Source: Candidatus Zipacnadia bacterium
Lineage (GTDB): Bacteria; Armatimonadota; Zipacnadia; Zipacnadales; Zipacnadaceae
DNA: 34,630 nt
Assembly (NCBI GenBank): GCA_029820565.1
Contig: JALGUR010000021.1
Coordinates: forward strand, 1-34,630
Direction: 5' to 3'
Below, piece after piece: positions 25,631-33,439 of the stretch. Position 1 is the first letter of the stretch; every line of letters begins with the position of its first letter. The notes under the pieces are model-generated. The model searched no databases. It saw nothing but the letters and a program-made list of their open reading frames with translations, and had not been told where the DNA came from. Position numbers and translations under genes: made by a program.

Positions 25631-27277
25631 TCAGGCCGCCACAATCAGCCCGCCCAGGGCCACCAGGAGGCCGATTATGGTCAATAGCAGGCTGCCGTAG
25701 AAGGTCACGGCCCAGTTGTGGCAGGTGTGGATGGTGCCGTCGGGGAGGTGAACTTGCCACAGTTCCAGGTAGGGCCGGGGAAAGCGCCGATACCAGCCTT
25801 TGGCGGTAACCTGTTGACCAACAAAGCTCTCGGCGCGAAACAGGCCGAAGAGGAATTCAAGCATACCCAGCGGCTGGCGATAGTCCATCACCATAAAGCC
25901 GGTATCGTCCTGGAGCACCAGGTCCTCGCTCCAGTACAAGCCCGGAATACCCCGGCCGATGATTTTGCCCCGCAATGTGGCCGGCACACATCTAATCTTG
26001 GAGACCTTTATTTCGCCGACCAGTGGAGCCACCTGGGCCTCGGGAAAATGCCGCTTGGGATAGGCGAATAAGGTCCGGGCAAGCAGTCCCACGCCCAGGC
26101 CCAGGACAGCGCAGCCAATACCGGCTACTATCTGACCTCCGGCTCCCAGAGCAATCGCGGCGGCAATCCCGCCCAGCAAGCCCCAGAGAGGCAGATAGTT
26201 CATAAAGACATCAATGAAGAACTCATCCCAATAACTCTCGGGCTTCTCATCGGGCAAGTCATAGGCAGGCCGCTGACCCATTTGCTCGGCCAGCCGGTCC
26301 AGAGCCTTCAGCCGTTTAGCTGGCAGGGGATGGCTGGAACCGATCTCGCAGATGAGGGCCCAGGGGTTGAACAGGTCCCAGCGCATAGCATTGACAGTCG
26401 TCTGCTGGTCATAAGTGGCAGTGCGGGCTGAATAGCCGCCAGCCGCAGCCAGGGCTAAGGAAGCACCAAAGCCGGGGTCAAATATGCCTAACATCTTTCC
26501 TCCCCCGGCTGCCGCGGCCACTGTCCGGCGGCGGCCGGATTGTTCGTCCTGCTGCTCCTTAGGGGCACGAGCCAACCCGTAGGCAATTTTGACCAGCGCG
26601 GTGGCCAGCGAGTTGGGATTGCGCGTAGTGGTTGCTGAATACTGATCAGCATAATACTCGCGCACCCGTGATAGAAACATCACCACATACTGACTGATGA
26701 TATAGGCAATAAAGGCGCCGATAGCGACCAATACTACTGCCCCACCGCCCTTCCCCCGGCTCCGGCCCCGGCTGCTGTACAGGCCGAATCTATAAATATA
26801 ATACAGCACCAGCGGGATGGTGGCCGCGACCGTCATCACCACGAAGTCCCAGTGAACGATATGGCCAAGTTCATGGGCGACCACCGCCCGCCTCTCGTTC
26901 TCATCACACAGGTCCAGAATGCCCCGGGTAATGACCACGCGGGCGTTGCCGGGATAATGGCCGAAGGTGAAGGCATTGGGATTGCCGTCCTCAATGACCC
27001 CAAACCGCGGCTCGCGCAGCCCACGCTCGTGACAGACTGAACGAATCAAGGTGGCGATGCCCTTGTCCACATTATCCGGCGGCTGCCAGTTGATTTTGTA
27101 TATCCACTGAATAATCCAAGGGCTGATAAGATATTGAAGACCCATGAATCCTATTGCCACTATTAGCGCCAACCACACCGGTGCATGCAGAAAGTACAAC
27201 ACAGCCGTCAGCACCGCAAACAATAGGCCAAATAGAATCCCTAACACTATTATTGAGCGAAAGGCCAGATTTGCCAT
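25631..27277 (-). CDS. M48-family membrane metalloprotease (HtpX-like)
   Basis: 548 residues. AGGAGGCAATACT fixes the ATG at 27277. Two N-terminal membrane helices (about 7-30 and 33-52) precede the protease domain with the zinc motif His135-Glu-Leu-Gly-His139 and the third ligand in Glu207-Tyr-Tyr-Ala-Asp211. Two more helices lie between (about 145-163 and 180-203). The second half is unusual for HtpX: hydrophobic helices at about 370-420, then a soluble beta-rich stretch (KVSKIRCVPATLRGKIIGRG, QVTAKGWYRRFPRPY) resembling an OB-like domain, and a final helix. It probably cleaves misfolded membrane proteins at the cytoplasmic face. Its own promoter is at 27309-27337. Confidence 0.88.
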   Translation of the reverse strand: MANLAFRSIIVLGILFGLLFAVLTAVLYFLHAPVWLALIVAIGFMGLQYLISPWIIQWIYKINWQPPDNVDKGIATLIRSVCHERGLREPRFGVIEDGNPNAFTFGHYPGNARVVITRGILDLCDENERRAVVAHELGHIVHWDFVVMTVAATIPLVLYYIYRFGLYSSRGRSRGKGGGAVVLVAIGAFIAYIISQYVVMFLSRVREYYADQYSATTTRNPNSLATALVKIAYGLARAPKEQQDEQSGRRRTVAAAAGGGKMLGIFDPGFGASLALAAAGGYSARTATYDQQTTVNAMRWDLFNPWALICEIGSSHPLPAKRLKALDRLAEQMGQRPAYDLPDEKPESYWDEFFIDVFMNYLPLWGLLGGIAAAIALGAGGQIVAGIGCAVLGLGVGLLARTLFAYPKRHFPEAQVAPLVGEIKVSKIRCVPATLRGKIIGRGIPGLYWSEDLVLQDDTGFMVMDYRQPLGMLEFLFGLFRAESFVGQQVTAKGWYRRFPRPYLELWQVHLPDGTIHTCHNWAVTFYGSLLLTIIGLLVALGGLIVAA

Positions 27278-27308
27278 AGTATTGCCTCCTGCTACCGTTC
27301 TTATTTTG

Positions 27309-27337
27309 AGTATAGATTCAGGGAGGTCAATTGTCAA
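27309..27337 (-). promoter_or_regulatory. Promoter of the M48 protease gene
   Basis: Minus strand: TTGACA (27337-27332), 17-bp spacer, TATACT (27314-27309). Predicted leader of about 25-30 nt. Confidence 0.8.
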
Positions 27338-27388
27338 CGCTGGCCCAGTGACCAAATACTAAAAGGCGTAACGACGGCGCACGGATGG

Positions 27389-27943
27389 TCAGCCTTGTAG
27401 GCGCTGCTGGAGTAAATGCTTGAGGCACGTGAAATCTTCTATCAGCGTGGGGTGGAGCCGGTCGTTGTGCAGGGCGGCGGCAGGGTGATAGATGGGCACA
27501 TACAATATCCCTTCGCGCTCGAAGCCCTGACCGTGAACTTTACTGATAGAGGCTTGAGGGTCTAAAAGAGCCTGGGTAGCCGGCCGACCTAACAGACAGA
27601 TTATCTGGGGATTCAGCACAGCAATCTGCCCATCTAAGTAGTCACGACAGGCCCGCACTTCCTCGGCGCGGGGGTCACGATTGCCCGGCGGACGGCACTT
27701 GAGGATGTTGGTGATGTAAATCTCCGGGCGGCGTATCCCGACCTGGAGCAGCAGTTTATCAAGCAGTTTCCCGGCCGGACCCACAAACGGTCGCCCCATC
27801 CGGTCCTCAGCCGCTCCCGGGGCTTCGCCGATGAACATTATCTGCGCATCAGCCGACCCTTCACCGGCAACGGCATTGGTCCGACTTTCAGCCAGCGCAC
27901 ATCGTGTGCATGCCCGAACCTGCTGGGCAATCTCCTCCAGCAT
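27389..27943 (-). CDS. Family 4 uracil-DNA glycosylase (Fe-S type)
   Basis: 184 residues. The four [4Fe-4S] ligands are visible as Cys12, Cys15, Cys83 and Cys99. The active-site motif GEAPGAAED is at 39-47, and the uracil-contact motif HPAAALHN starts at His153, both diagnostic of family 4 UDG. The enzyme removes uracil from deaminated DNA. GGGAAGGGAG precedes the ATG. It begins 34 bp after dapA on the same strand. Length and motifs are complete. Confidence 0.93.
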   Translation of the reverse strand: MLEEIAQQVRACTRCALAESRTNAVAGEGSADAQIMFIGEAPGAAEDRMGRPFVGPAGKLLDKLLLQVGIRRPEIYITNILKCRPPGNRDPRAEEVRACRDYLDGQIAVLNPQIICLLGRPATQALLDPQASISKVHGQGFEREGILYVPIYHPAAALHNDRLHPTLIEDFTCLKHLLQQRLQG

Positions 27944-27977
27944 CGCTCTCCCTTCCCCCGGATTGACTAAAACCCGT

Positions 27978-28862
27978 TTAGGTCAAACCTAAGTCTTCGC
28001 AGACCTGCCGAATGATTTGGGTATCCCGCTCGCTGGCTTCCACCAGCGGCAGGCGCAGTCCGCCGCAGTCAAAGCCGCAAATCTGCACGGCACGCTTTAT
28101 GCACGGCGGGTTGCCCGAGGGCAAAAAGGCCGCGTCAAACAACGGCAGCAGCCGGTGGTGCAACTGCCAAGCTCGCTCGGTATCTCTACGATGAAAGGCA
28201 GCGATCATCTCAGCCATATCAGCAGACGCTACATGGGCCACCACGCTTATCACTCCCACTCCCCCTACGGCCAGAATGGGCAATGTCATACCGTCATCAC
28301 CCGAATAAACGGCAAAATCCTCGGGTTTATGGGCACAGATTTGGCTAATCTGCTTGATGTCTCCGCTGGCTTCCTTGACCGCCACGATGTTACTGACATT
28401 CTGCGCCAGCCGCACTACAGTATCGGCTTCAATATTCTTACCAGTGCGACCCGGCACATTGTAGATGATAATCGGCAGGTCTGTTACTGTCGCCGCGCGC
28501 GAGAAATGCTGGTAAAAGCCCTCCTGAGAAGGTTTGTTATAATAGGGCCCCACTAACATAATCCCATCCACCCCTGTCTGGCTGGCCGCCTGGGTCAATT
28601 CCACGGTATGCTCGTGGTCATTGCTGCCTGTCCCAGCAATGACGATGGCATCACCCACCGCTTCTTTAAGCACCCGGTATAGTTGCAACTTCTCTTCGTC
28701 AGTCAAAGTGGGCGACTCACCAGTAGTGCCGGTAACCACCAGCCCATCATTGCCCTGCTCTATCAGTCTGATCGCCAACTGCGCCGCTCGGTCATAATCC
28801 ACCCGCAAATCGTCATCAAAAGGTGTAACCATTGCCGTCAGTAAATTGCCTAAGTCTGCCAT
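27978..28862 (-). CDS. dapA: 4-hydroxy-tetrahydrodipicolinate synthase
   Basis: 294-residue class I aldolase of the lysine/diaminopimelate pathway, condensing pyruvate with aspartate semialdehyde. The Schiff-base lysine is Lys163 in IVAVKEASGD, with Tyr134 (IIYNVPGRTG) and GTTGES at 45-50 completing the active site; Arg139 matches the substrate-carboxylate-binding arginine of DapA, which favours DapA over NanA/KDG-aldolase paralogues. GGGAGGT precedes the ATG. It is co-directional with the UDG gene. Confidence 0.92.
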   Translation of the reverse strand: MADLGNLLTAMVTPFDDDLRVDYDRAAQLAIRLIEQGNDGLVVTGTTGESPTLTDEEKLQLYRVLKEAVGDAIVIAGTGSNDHEHTVELTQAASQTGVDGIMLVGPYYNKPSQEGFYQHFSRAATVTDLPIIIYNVPGRTGKNIEADTVVRLAQNVSNIVAVKEASGDIKQISQICAHKPEDFAVYSGDDGMTLPILAVGGVGVISVVAHVASADMAEMIAAFHRRDTERAWQLHHRLLPLFDAAFLPSGNPPCIKRAVQICGFDCGGLRLPLVEASERDTQIIRQVCEDLGLT

Positions 28863-29057
28863 AGTCCTACCTCCCGTGCGATTGTCGACGCCGTCAAACT
28901 ATATATTCCCCTTTTATACAATTATTCCTGCCTACCTTGTCGTTTCGCCGTGGTTTCCCGTTTGGCGCATAGGACCAGCGCCGCACAGTACTTAAGGCGG
29001 TTAGCCTTGGGCTTAAAGCAGCGGTGGGGGCCGCGTCGCATCATAACGCAGGCGAAA

Positions 29058-29723
29058 TCAATCAGACTCATTAGGGCTGGCAGTGGTAGGTACAGAGCCC
29101 TTCGGAATGTAGCGGAAGCGGTCGGGATGGGTAGTGTCGCGGCGAATCCCAAGCACTGCGGAGCGCGTGTGGACCCATTGGGCTTTGCTTATCGCAGTTT
29201 GATGATAGTCATACCATAGAACCGTTGCCTTATTGGCATGGTAGGTCTCATCAACCACCAGCGCAATAGTACACGGAGACTTAGTCTGTTGGTCGTAAGG
29301 GAGAAGTGATCGAGCCAAGTAGTGATATGAAACCGCGTCGGCGGTGTTATCGGCCCCACATTTAAGGGGATCTGCCGAGGGTTTGAGCGGACCGAGACGA
29401 GCGCGCAGTGCATCATACCAGGACTCTGACGGGGGGTAGGCATCATAATCTAAGTGATACAGTTGGATGGCGTAACCGATTTGATTAAGATTTTCCAGGC
29501 AGGTGGTAATGCGCGCGGTTTGCCGCGCCCGCACGAACGTAGAGATCATCCAGGAAGCCACAATAGCGATGATGAGTGCAACCAATGCCGCTTCGATGAC
29601 ATGAGTGGAGAGCGCGGAGAGGGAAACCAGCCGCCGCGTTCTGGCAAACAGACCCGCAACGGAACCCTCTTTGCGCTCCCGGATTTCTCTTAAGATTTCT
29701 TTGTCCGAACGGCGGTCCAGCAC
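29058..29723 (-). CDS. Pseudopilin-like (DUF1559-related) membrane protein with a degenerate prepilin site
   Basis: 221 residues starting with GTG (AGGTGT upstream). After a charged 35-residue N-terminus comes one hydrophobic helix (VIEAALVALIIAIVASWMI, 42-60), then RARQTARITTCLENLNQIGYAIQLYHLDYDAYPP. The latter matches pseudopilins of Armatimonadota/Planctomycetes (consensus AR..SCLSNLKQIG.A...Y..DYD..P). The prepilin-peptidase site, usually G|FTLIE, reads S|THVIE with Glu44 at +5 kept but the -1 Gly replaced by Ser39. The usual C-terminal H-x9-DG motif is not found. It may be an uncleaved, membrane-anchored relative. It is isolated from other pilus genes. Confidence 0.6.
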   Translation of the reverse strand: MLDRRSDKEILREIRERKEGSVAGLFARTRRLVSLSALSTHVIEAALVALIIAIVASWMISTFVRARQTARITTCLENLNQIGYAIQLYHLDYDAYPPSESWYDALRARLGPLKPSADPLKCGADNTADAVSYHYLARSLLPYDQQTKSPCTIALVVDETYHANKATVLWYDYHQTAISKAQWVHTRSAVLGIRRDTTHPDRFRYIPKGSVPTTASPNESD

Positions 29724-30108
29724 CCTGTAGACACCTACCTACCCTGTCTCTAACCATCCTCAGGTGTTATATCTGTGAGCCGACAAGTCACCCCATTTGT
29801 ACTTATTGACACCGCAGCCACCTACTTAGTTCCACACAACGGCAAGGTCCCTATGGTAATGACCCTCCGCCTCACTAAAGCCTAAGAAGTGGTAAAGGCC
29901 AAATGATGGTAAACGCCTACTTACGACACCAGATGTGGCCTGACCATGATTACTATTTCCACACAAGTAGATTTTTCCCTGCTCGGCGGTGCCCGGGGAT
30001 GATTCTATATCGCCTGCAATTTCCTCAAGGGCCGCCAGCGCTGTGGAGCAGCCGATAGTACATTGGAATGTACAGTTCCGACAAACGTAGGAGGGCAGAT
30101 TTGAAGTC
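29724..30108. other. Intergenic stretch without a recognised gene
   Basis: About 385 bp between the pilin-like gene and nth. The only clear structure is a perfect inverted repeat, GTACATT-GG-AATGTAC, at 30058-30073. A TTGACA occurs near 29806 on the plus strand, but no good -10 or plus-strand gene follows. Confidence 0.5.
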
Positions 30109-30741
30109 TCATCCCCGTTTGGGACAGAGGTCGTTGAGAGGACACTGTCTGTGGTCTGGCTTGCGGGCCATGCACCAGTGCCGGCCTAACAGTACCAGAC
30201 TATTACCTATCTCCCGCCAGTCCTCGCGGGCGAAAAGAGCCATAAGATCCTGCTCTATTTTGTCCGGATTCTTCTCGTTGGTCAGACCCAGACGATACGC
30301 TACACGCTTGACATGGGTATCCACTACGATCCCTTCATAGGTCCCATCTGAGTGTACTGTCTCGTTCAGGACCACATTCGCGGTCTTCCTGGCGACGCCC
30401 GGTAGTTTGACCATATCTTCTATATTGTCGGGGACCTGACCGGCGAACTGCTCCACAATCATTCCGGCCATTTCTTGCAAACTCTTGGCCTTACGCCGAT
30501 AGAAGCCTGTGGAGCGGATGTCCTGTTCCAGTTCCTCGCGCGTTGCCTCGGCATAGTCCTGAGCAGTTGGGTACTTATTGAATAACTTCTCGGTAACCTG
30601 ATTGACCCGTTCGTCAGTACACTGAGCCGATAGAATCGTCGCCACTAACAGTTGCAGGGGATTGCTCCAGTTCAGAGCAGTAGCGGCGTCAGGATATTCT
30701 TGCTTCAGACGCTCACAAATCTGATGCGCCCGCTGGCGCAT
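30109..30741 (-). CDS. nth: Endonuclease III (Fe-S DNA glycosylase/AP lyase)
   Basis: 210 residues from the ATG at 30741. It excises oxidised pyrimidines. The helix-hairpin-helix LPGVARKTANVVL contains catalytic Lys119, and Asp141 is in VVDTHVKRV. The C-terminal cluster loop has Cys190, Cys200 and Cys206, but the second ligand, normally Cys at +7, is His197 (KPDHRQC). The frame remains open upstream through a 5S rRNA fragment and terminator palindrome, which are not family sequence. The start is uncertain: AGGAGG at 30776-30781 is too far from this ATG, and GTG 30750 is an alternative. A promoter candidate lies in the 5S-tail copy just upstream. Confidence 0.93.
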   Translation of the reverse strand: MRQRAHQICERLKQEYPDAATALNWSNPLQLLVATILSAQCTDERVNQVTEKLFNKYPTAQDYAEATREELEQDIRSTGFYRRKAKSLQEMAGMIVEQFAGQVPDNIEDMVKLPGVARKTANVVLNETVHSDGTYEGIVVDTHVKRVAYRLGLTNEKNPDKIEQDLMALFAREDWREIGNSLVLLGRHWCMARKPDHRQCPLNDLCPKRG

Positions 30742-30804
30742 ACGTTGCACGGTCTCATCAGCACTCGTATCTAAACCTCCTCTCCTGGCCCCAAAAATAG
30801 TGAA

Positions 30805-30829
30805 GGCTGCTGGTATTATACCAGCAGCC
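30805..30829 (-). terminator. Terminator palindrome of 5S-tail copy A
   Basis: Perfect 12-bp inverted repeat around one T (GGCTGCTGGTAT-T-ATACCAGCAGCC on the plus strand). AGTG/CACT extend the stem, and on the minus strand ATTTTTGG follows. It is equivalent to the hairpin that follows the real 5S gene. Confidence 0.85.
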
Positions 30830-30843
30830 CCACTAAAAAGCAA
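30815..30843 (-). promoter_or_regulatory. Promoter candidate embedded in 5S-tail copy A (for nth)
   Basis: Minus strand: TTGCTT (30843-30838), exactly 17 bp, TATAAT (30820-30815) with extended TGG. The -10 is the centre of the terminator palindrome. Confidence 0.5.
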
Positions 30844-30847
30844 AAAT

Positions 30848-30926
30848 TCCCGGCGACGGCCTACTCTCCCACACAGTCGCCCGGGCAGTACCATCGGCGC
30901 AGGAGGGCTTAACGACCGGGTTCGGA
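30848..30926 (-). pseudogene. Truncated 5S rRNA copy A (3' 79 nt)
   Basis: Closely matches the intact 5S gene at 33885-34002 from its 3' end for 79 nt (few differences, for example GACGGC for GATGAC), then diverges abruptly into HEPN gene sequence. The 5' third of the 5S is missing, so it cannot fold normally. It keeps the downstream terminator. Confidence 0.9.
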
Positions 30927-31328
30927 GGAGGAAGAAGAGGCAGTAGTAGAGCCACTCAGATAGGTTTCGACTACCCCTAAGAACTCTTCAGCCCGGCCAA
31001 TTTGCTCCTGGGCATCCTCAACCGAAATCTCGGCGTAGTGGTCATAGTCCGCTGTTTGCCTCATTCGGAAAGCGTCAAGCAAGTGGCGGTGTAGTTGAGG
31101 ATCGAGTTTCTTGGTTTTCGCAAACTCTTTCCCAAAGGCGGCGATAACTGCGCTGTGCTTGGCGAAGCTCTGCCCAGGTTCTATCAGAAGAGCACTTGCG
31201 CAGTAGAACATAGCGTAGTAGGCACGGGATACGGCAATGTCGTAGAAGCCACCTTCGTGAAGCAAATGAGCAGCTTGGATACTCTCCCGTGCTTTGTTCA
31301 GTAGCGCGTTTGTCTCCTCGTTCCTCAC
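30909..31328 (-). CDS. HEPN-domain protein (toxin-like partner of MNT)
   Basis: 139-residue helical protein. The GTG start at 31328 overlaps the TGA of the MNT gene (GTGA), so it is coupled; the frame also extends upstream to 31358. The HEPN core includes FYDIAVSRAYYAMFYCASALL (about 28-48). The conserved C-terminal element is Arg90-QTADYD-His97-Tyr98, an R-x6-H ribonuclease-type motif followed by Tyr, which may be the AMPylation target as in HepT/MntA. The last five codons (SEPGR) and the stop lie inside a truncated 5S rRNA copy, so the tail was replaced or extended by that fusion. Toxin activity is inferred from the family. Confidence 0.8.
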   Translation of the reverse strand: MRNEETNALLNKARESIQAAHLLHEGGFYDIAVSRAYYAMFYCASALLIEPGQSFAKHSAVIAAFGKEFAKTKKLDPQLHRHLLDAFRMRQTADYDHYAEISVEDAQEQIGRAEEFLGVVETYLSGSTTASSSSSEPGR

Positions 31329-31639
31329 ACCGGCACTCCCTCGCGGTGCAGATTCCAAAGCAGCGTGCTGTGGCGCTGGCGCCAGTCGGCCTCACGAATC
31401 GGCACCAGGGCGAGCACACAGTCGTAACGCAGGCTGAGGTCACCGACTATCTCGCTGGTTCGCCTAATCTCCCCGCCCACCGACTCAAAGTCGTCCAGTA
31501 CCACGGCCACGTCAATGTCGGAGTCCTCGCAGGCCTCCCCGCGGGCGTGGGAACCGAACAGATATAGCCCTTTGAGCCGCTCGCCATATAACTCCTGCAG
31601 ACGCTGCTTGAGTTCTTGAAGTAGAGGTTCAACTTCCAC
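31325..31639 (-). CDS. MNT-type minimal nucleotidyltransferase (antitoxin-like)
   Basis: 104-residue polymerase-beta-fold protein. The signature GSHARG at 29-34 is followed by the metal aspartates Asp41 and Asp43 in EDSDIDVAVVL; Asp73 (RYDCVLALV) can be the third. The catalytic set is intact, so it could AMPylate its HEPN partner as described for MntA. The start is a GTG at 31639 preceded by AGGAGGGAGG. A REP hairpin and a 5S-tail copy with a promoter candidate lie just upstream. The pair is a common mobile toxin-antitoxin module. Confidence 0.85.
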   Translation of the reverse strand: MEVEPLLQELKQRLQELYGERLKGLYLFGSHARGEACEDSDIDVAVVLDDFESVGGEIRRTSEIVGDLSLRYDCVLALVPIREADWRQRHSTLLWNLHREGVPV

Positions 31640-31658
31640 GTTTCAGCCTCCCTCCTAG

Positions 31659-31682
31659 TCGCGACACGAATGTCGCTCCTAC
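31659..31682 (-). repeat. REP hairpin upstream of MNT gene
   Basis: Minus strand GTAGGA, stem GCGACA, loop TTCG, stem TGTCGC, GA. It lies in the MNT leader, about 20 bp before the start codon. Confidence 0.85.
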
Positions 31683-31692
31683 CATAATACGC

Positions 31693-31728
31693 AGTGGGAC
31701 TGTTGGTATTATACCAGCAGCCCCACTA
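31693..31728 (-). terminator. Terminator palindrome of 5S-tail copy B
   Basis: AGTGGGACTGTTGGTAT pairs, with a few mismatches or wobbles, with ATACCAGCAGCCCCACT. It is the counterpart of the hairpin at 33839-33873. The 5' flank CCTACCATAATxCGCAGTGGG is also shared with that locus. Confidence 0.75.
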
Positions 31729-31736
31729 AAAGACAA
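31708..31736 (-). promoter_or_regulatory. Promoter candidate embedded in 5S-tail copy B (for MNT/HEPN)
   Basis: Minus strand: TTGTCT (31736-31731), 17 bp, TATAAT (31713-31708) with extended TGG. It is placed just upstream of the MNT gene. Confidence 0.5.
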
Positions 31737-31738
31737 AT

Positions 31739-31757
31739 TCCCGGCGATGACCTACTC
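31739..31757 (-). pseudogene. Truncated 5S rRNA copy B (last 19-20 nt)
   Basis: Only the last 19-20 nt of 5S remain, continuous with the terminator and flank that follow the real 5S gene. Homology to 33825-33904 runs for about 80 bp and stops abruptly. Confidence 0.8.
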
Positions 31758-31851
31758 CGGGCCCGTCTGTAGGGGCGAGTGTACTGAGCGAAGTCAAAGT
31801 GCATCCGTCCGCCGTTATTGGGTTGTGCTGGACGTGATTCTTTAGTCTACC

Positions 31852-31904
31852 GTAGCAGGGGCTTCCAGCCCCGATACTCATCGCGGCAAGAATGCCGCTC
31901 CTAC
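31852..31904. repeat. Inverted pair of REP hairpins after the GH39-like gene
   Basis: Plus unit 31852-31874: GTAGCA, stem GGGGCT, loop TCC, stem AGCCCC, GA. Minus unit 31881-31904: GTAGGA, stem GCGGCA, loop TTCT, stem TGCCGC, GA; its head overlaps the end of the gene (stop at 31901). The two stem sub-types are in opposite orientation six bases apart. Confidence 0.85.
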
Positions 31905-33439
31905 CGCAGGGTCAGAGAGTACACCTCGTCTTCTTCAACACTGGGCAGGATTAGTGAGGCGCTGCGGCCCACCACGCTGACTTCTTCAGTGTAGGTACGC
32001 TCAGTCAACTCCTCCTCAGCAAACGGCCGGTCTTCACTGGGCAGATGCAGAATCGTAACCTCGGCTGTAGGGCCCTTGAATGGCAGGCCTCGGAACATAA
32101 CTCTGGCCTTCACCGGAGGCCGCGGCCCCGACGGGTCCTTCGCCCGACCAATTACCACTCGCACTGTGCCGTGCTCGCCGCGACTGGCCAGGGCCACCAG
32201 GCGTTTGTCATCGGTGCGGGTAACAAGCCGCACCCCTACCCCATCAGCATAGGCTGCCCAGGCCCAATAAGCTGTCTTAGTAGTGGTGGGATCGGCCAGA
32301 ATACCATCCAAATACCACGGGCCATAGACAGCCTTGGCAGCGCGGGTGATGCCGGCCTGGTCCAAATAGTAGAAGAACGCTACCTGGGTCCCCGGGCCTA
32401 TGTCATACCTTCCCCACTCGTTGATATGATACTCTTTGATCCCCAGGTCGGCAAACTCCTCTCCAACTAACTTGCGCGCCACTGCGGCCTGCTCCGGAAT
32501 AAGCTCCGGCCGGGCATTGTTCGAGTGCCATACCAAAAAGTCCAGTTGGATATTGTGCTGTTGGCAGTAGCACAGAAAGTCCACAAAAGAGACGAAACTC
32601 TCAGGGGCGGGGTACAAGGGTTCAGGGCGGCGAAATAGTCGCATGCAGTCCTGATCTTCGGCGAGGTCGCGCACCAGTTTGTTATATCTGCCCCGATACA
32701 TGCAGTCGCGTAGATCTTGGGCCACTGAAGGTGGTTCAGTGATGTTAAGGTCGACCGCCCCAGCGAAGTAAGGGAAGGGAAATGCGGCCCAAGCGGACCC
32801 GCCTACCCAGGCCTGGGGATCCGCCGCCCGTATGGCATCATGGGCGACTTTGAAAGTCTCAAAGAATAGCTCCGGCGTCTCGTGCCAGAAGGGTCCAGCT
32901 ACGTGCGGTTCGTTCCATACCTCCCAATAGCGGATGCTATGGCCCTCGCGCTTGAATTTGGTGACTAAGTTGTAGACGAATTCATAGTAGGCGTCAAAAT
33001 CTTCCCACGGCCGGGGCGGGTCACCGCCCGGCAGCTCATACCAGCATTCGTCGGACAACACATCACAAAACGGGATGCCCAGGTCATCAATTATGTGGAA
33101 GAAGGCCTCACGCCACTCAGGAGGACTGTGACTGCTCCATAAGGAGCTGCGCCAATATTGCGTCTTGATACGGCGGATAAGGTGGTCCGGGACAGTTTTG
33201 CCACTATAGTGTAGACCGTGCAGAAAGCCAGTGAGCAGCCACACCGGCCCCCGGTCCTGGTCAGCCACAATGGTCAGATGCCGGTCGGCCTGCGGCGGCA
33301 ACTCGCGTATGTGGCGCAGCGGCGCTGGCGCCGGTGGTCCGATTGCCTCCTCACCATTGCCCCACAGGCAACCTGCCGTCCCTACTATCAGTGCCAGCCC
33401 CGTGAGCGTAAGAGTACCTGCTCTTAGAGTAACTTCCAT
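31901..33439 (-). CDS. GH39-like secreted lipoprotein glycoside hydrolase
   Basis: 512 residues. A lipoprotein signal peptide (LTLTGLALIVGTAG|Cys24) anchors it in the membrane. The clan-A catalytic pair is readable: acid/base Glu177 in YWEVWNEPHVAG and nucleophile Glu341 in YHINEWGRYD. FDAYYEFVYNLVTKFKREG precedes the first, as in GH39 xylosidases/iduronidases. A C-terminal beta-sandwich (about 400-512) follows. AAGGAGGCGCGG precedes the ATG. Exact specificity (xylan, glycosaminoglycan or another glycan) is unknown. It lies downstream of the rRNA operon, with a 5S fragment on its 5' side. Confidence 0.82.
   Translation of the reverse strand: MEVTLRAGTLTLTGLALIVGTAGCLWGNGEEAIGPPAPAPLRHIRELPPQADRHLTIVADQDRGPVWLLTGFLHGLHYSGKTVPDHLIRRIKTQYWRSSLWSSHSPPEWREAFFHIIDDLGIPFCDVLSDECWYELPGGDPPRPWEDFDAYYEFVYNLVTKFKREGHSIRYWEVWNEPHVAGPFWHETPELFFETFKVAHDAIRAADPQAWVGGSAWAAFPFPYFAGAVDLNITEPPSVAQDLRDCMYRGRYNKLVRDLAEDQDCMRLFRRPEPLYPAPESFVSFVDFLCYCQQHNIQLDFLVWHSNNARPELIPEQAAVARKLVGEEFADLGIKEYHINEWGRYDIGPGTQVAFFYYLDQAGITRAAKAVYGPWYLDGILADPTTTKTAYWAWAAYADGVGVRLVTRTDDKRLVALASRGEHGTVRVVIGRAKDPSGPRPPVKARVMFRGLPFKGPTAEVTILHLPSEDRPFAEEELTERTYTEEVSVVGRSASLILPSVEEDEVYSLTLR

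Noticed and set aside
28922-29152. Open frame of 76 codons after dapA (minus strand)
   Set aside because: Its first half overlaps the end of the pilin-like gene in another frame, it has no ribosome binding site and it matches no family I recognise. A 40-residue basic tail peptide is possible but unsupported.
29806-29835. Plus-strand promoter (TTGACA near 29806)
   Set aside because: No acceptable -10 at 16-18 bp, and no plus-strand gene follows.
30742-30894. N-terminal extension of Nth to 30894
   Set aside because: These codons are a translation of the 5S fragment and the terminator palindrome, not of endonuclease III.
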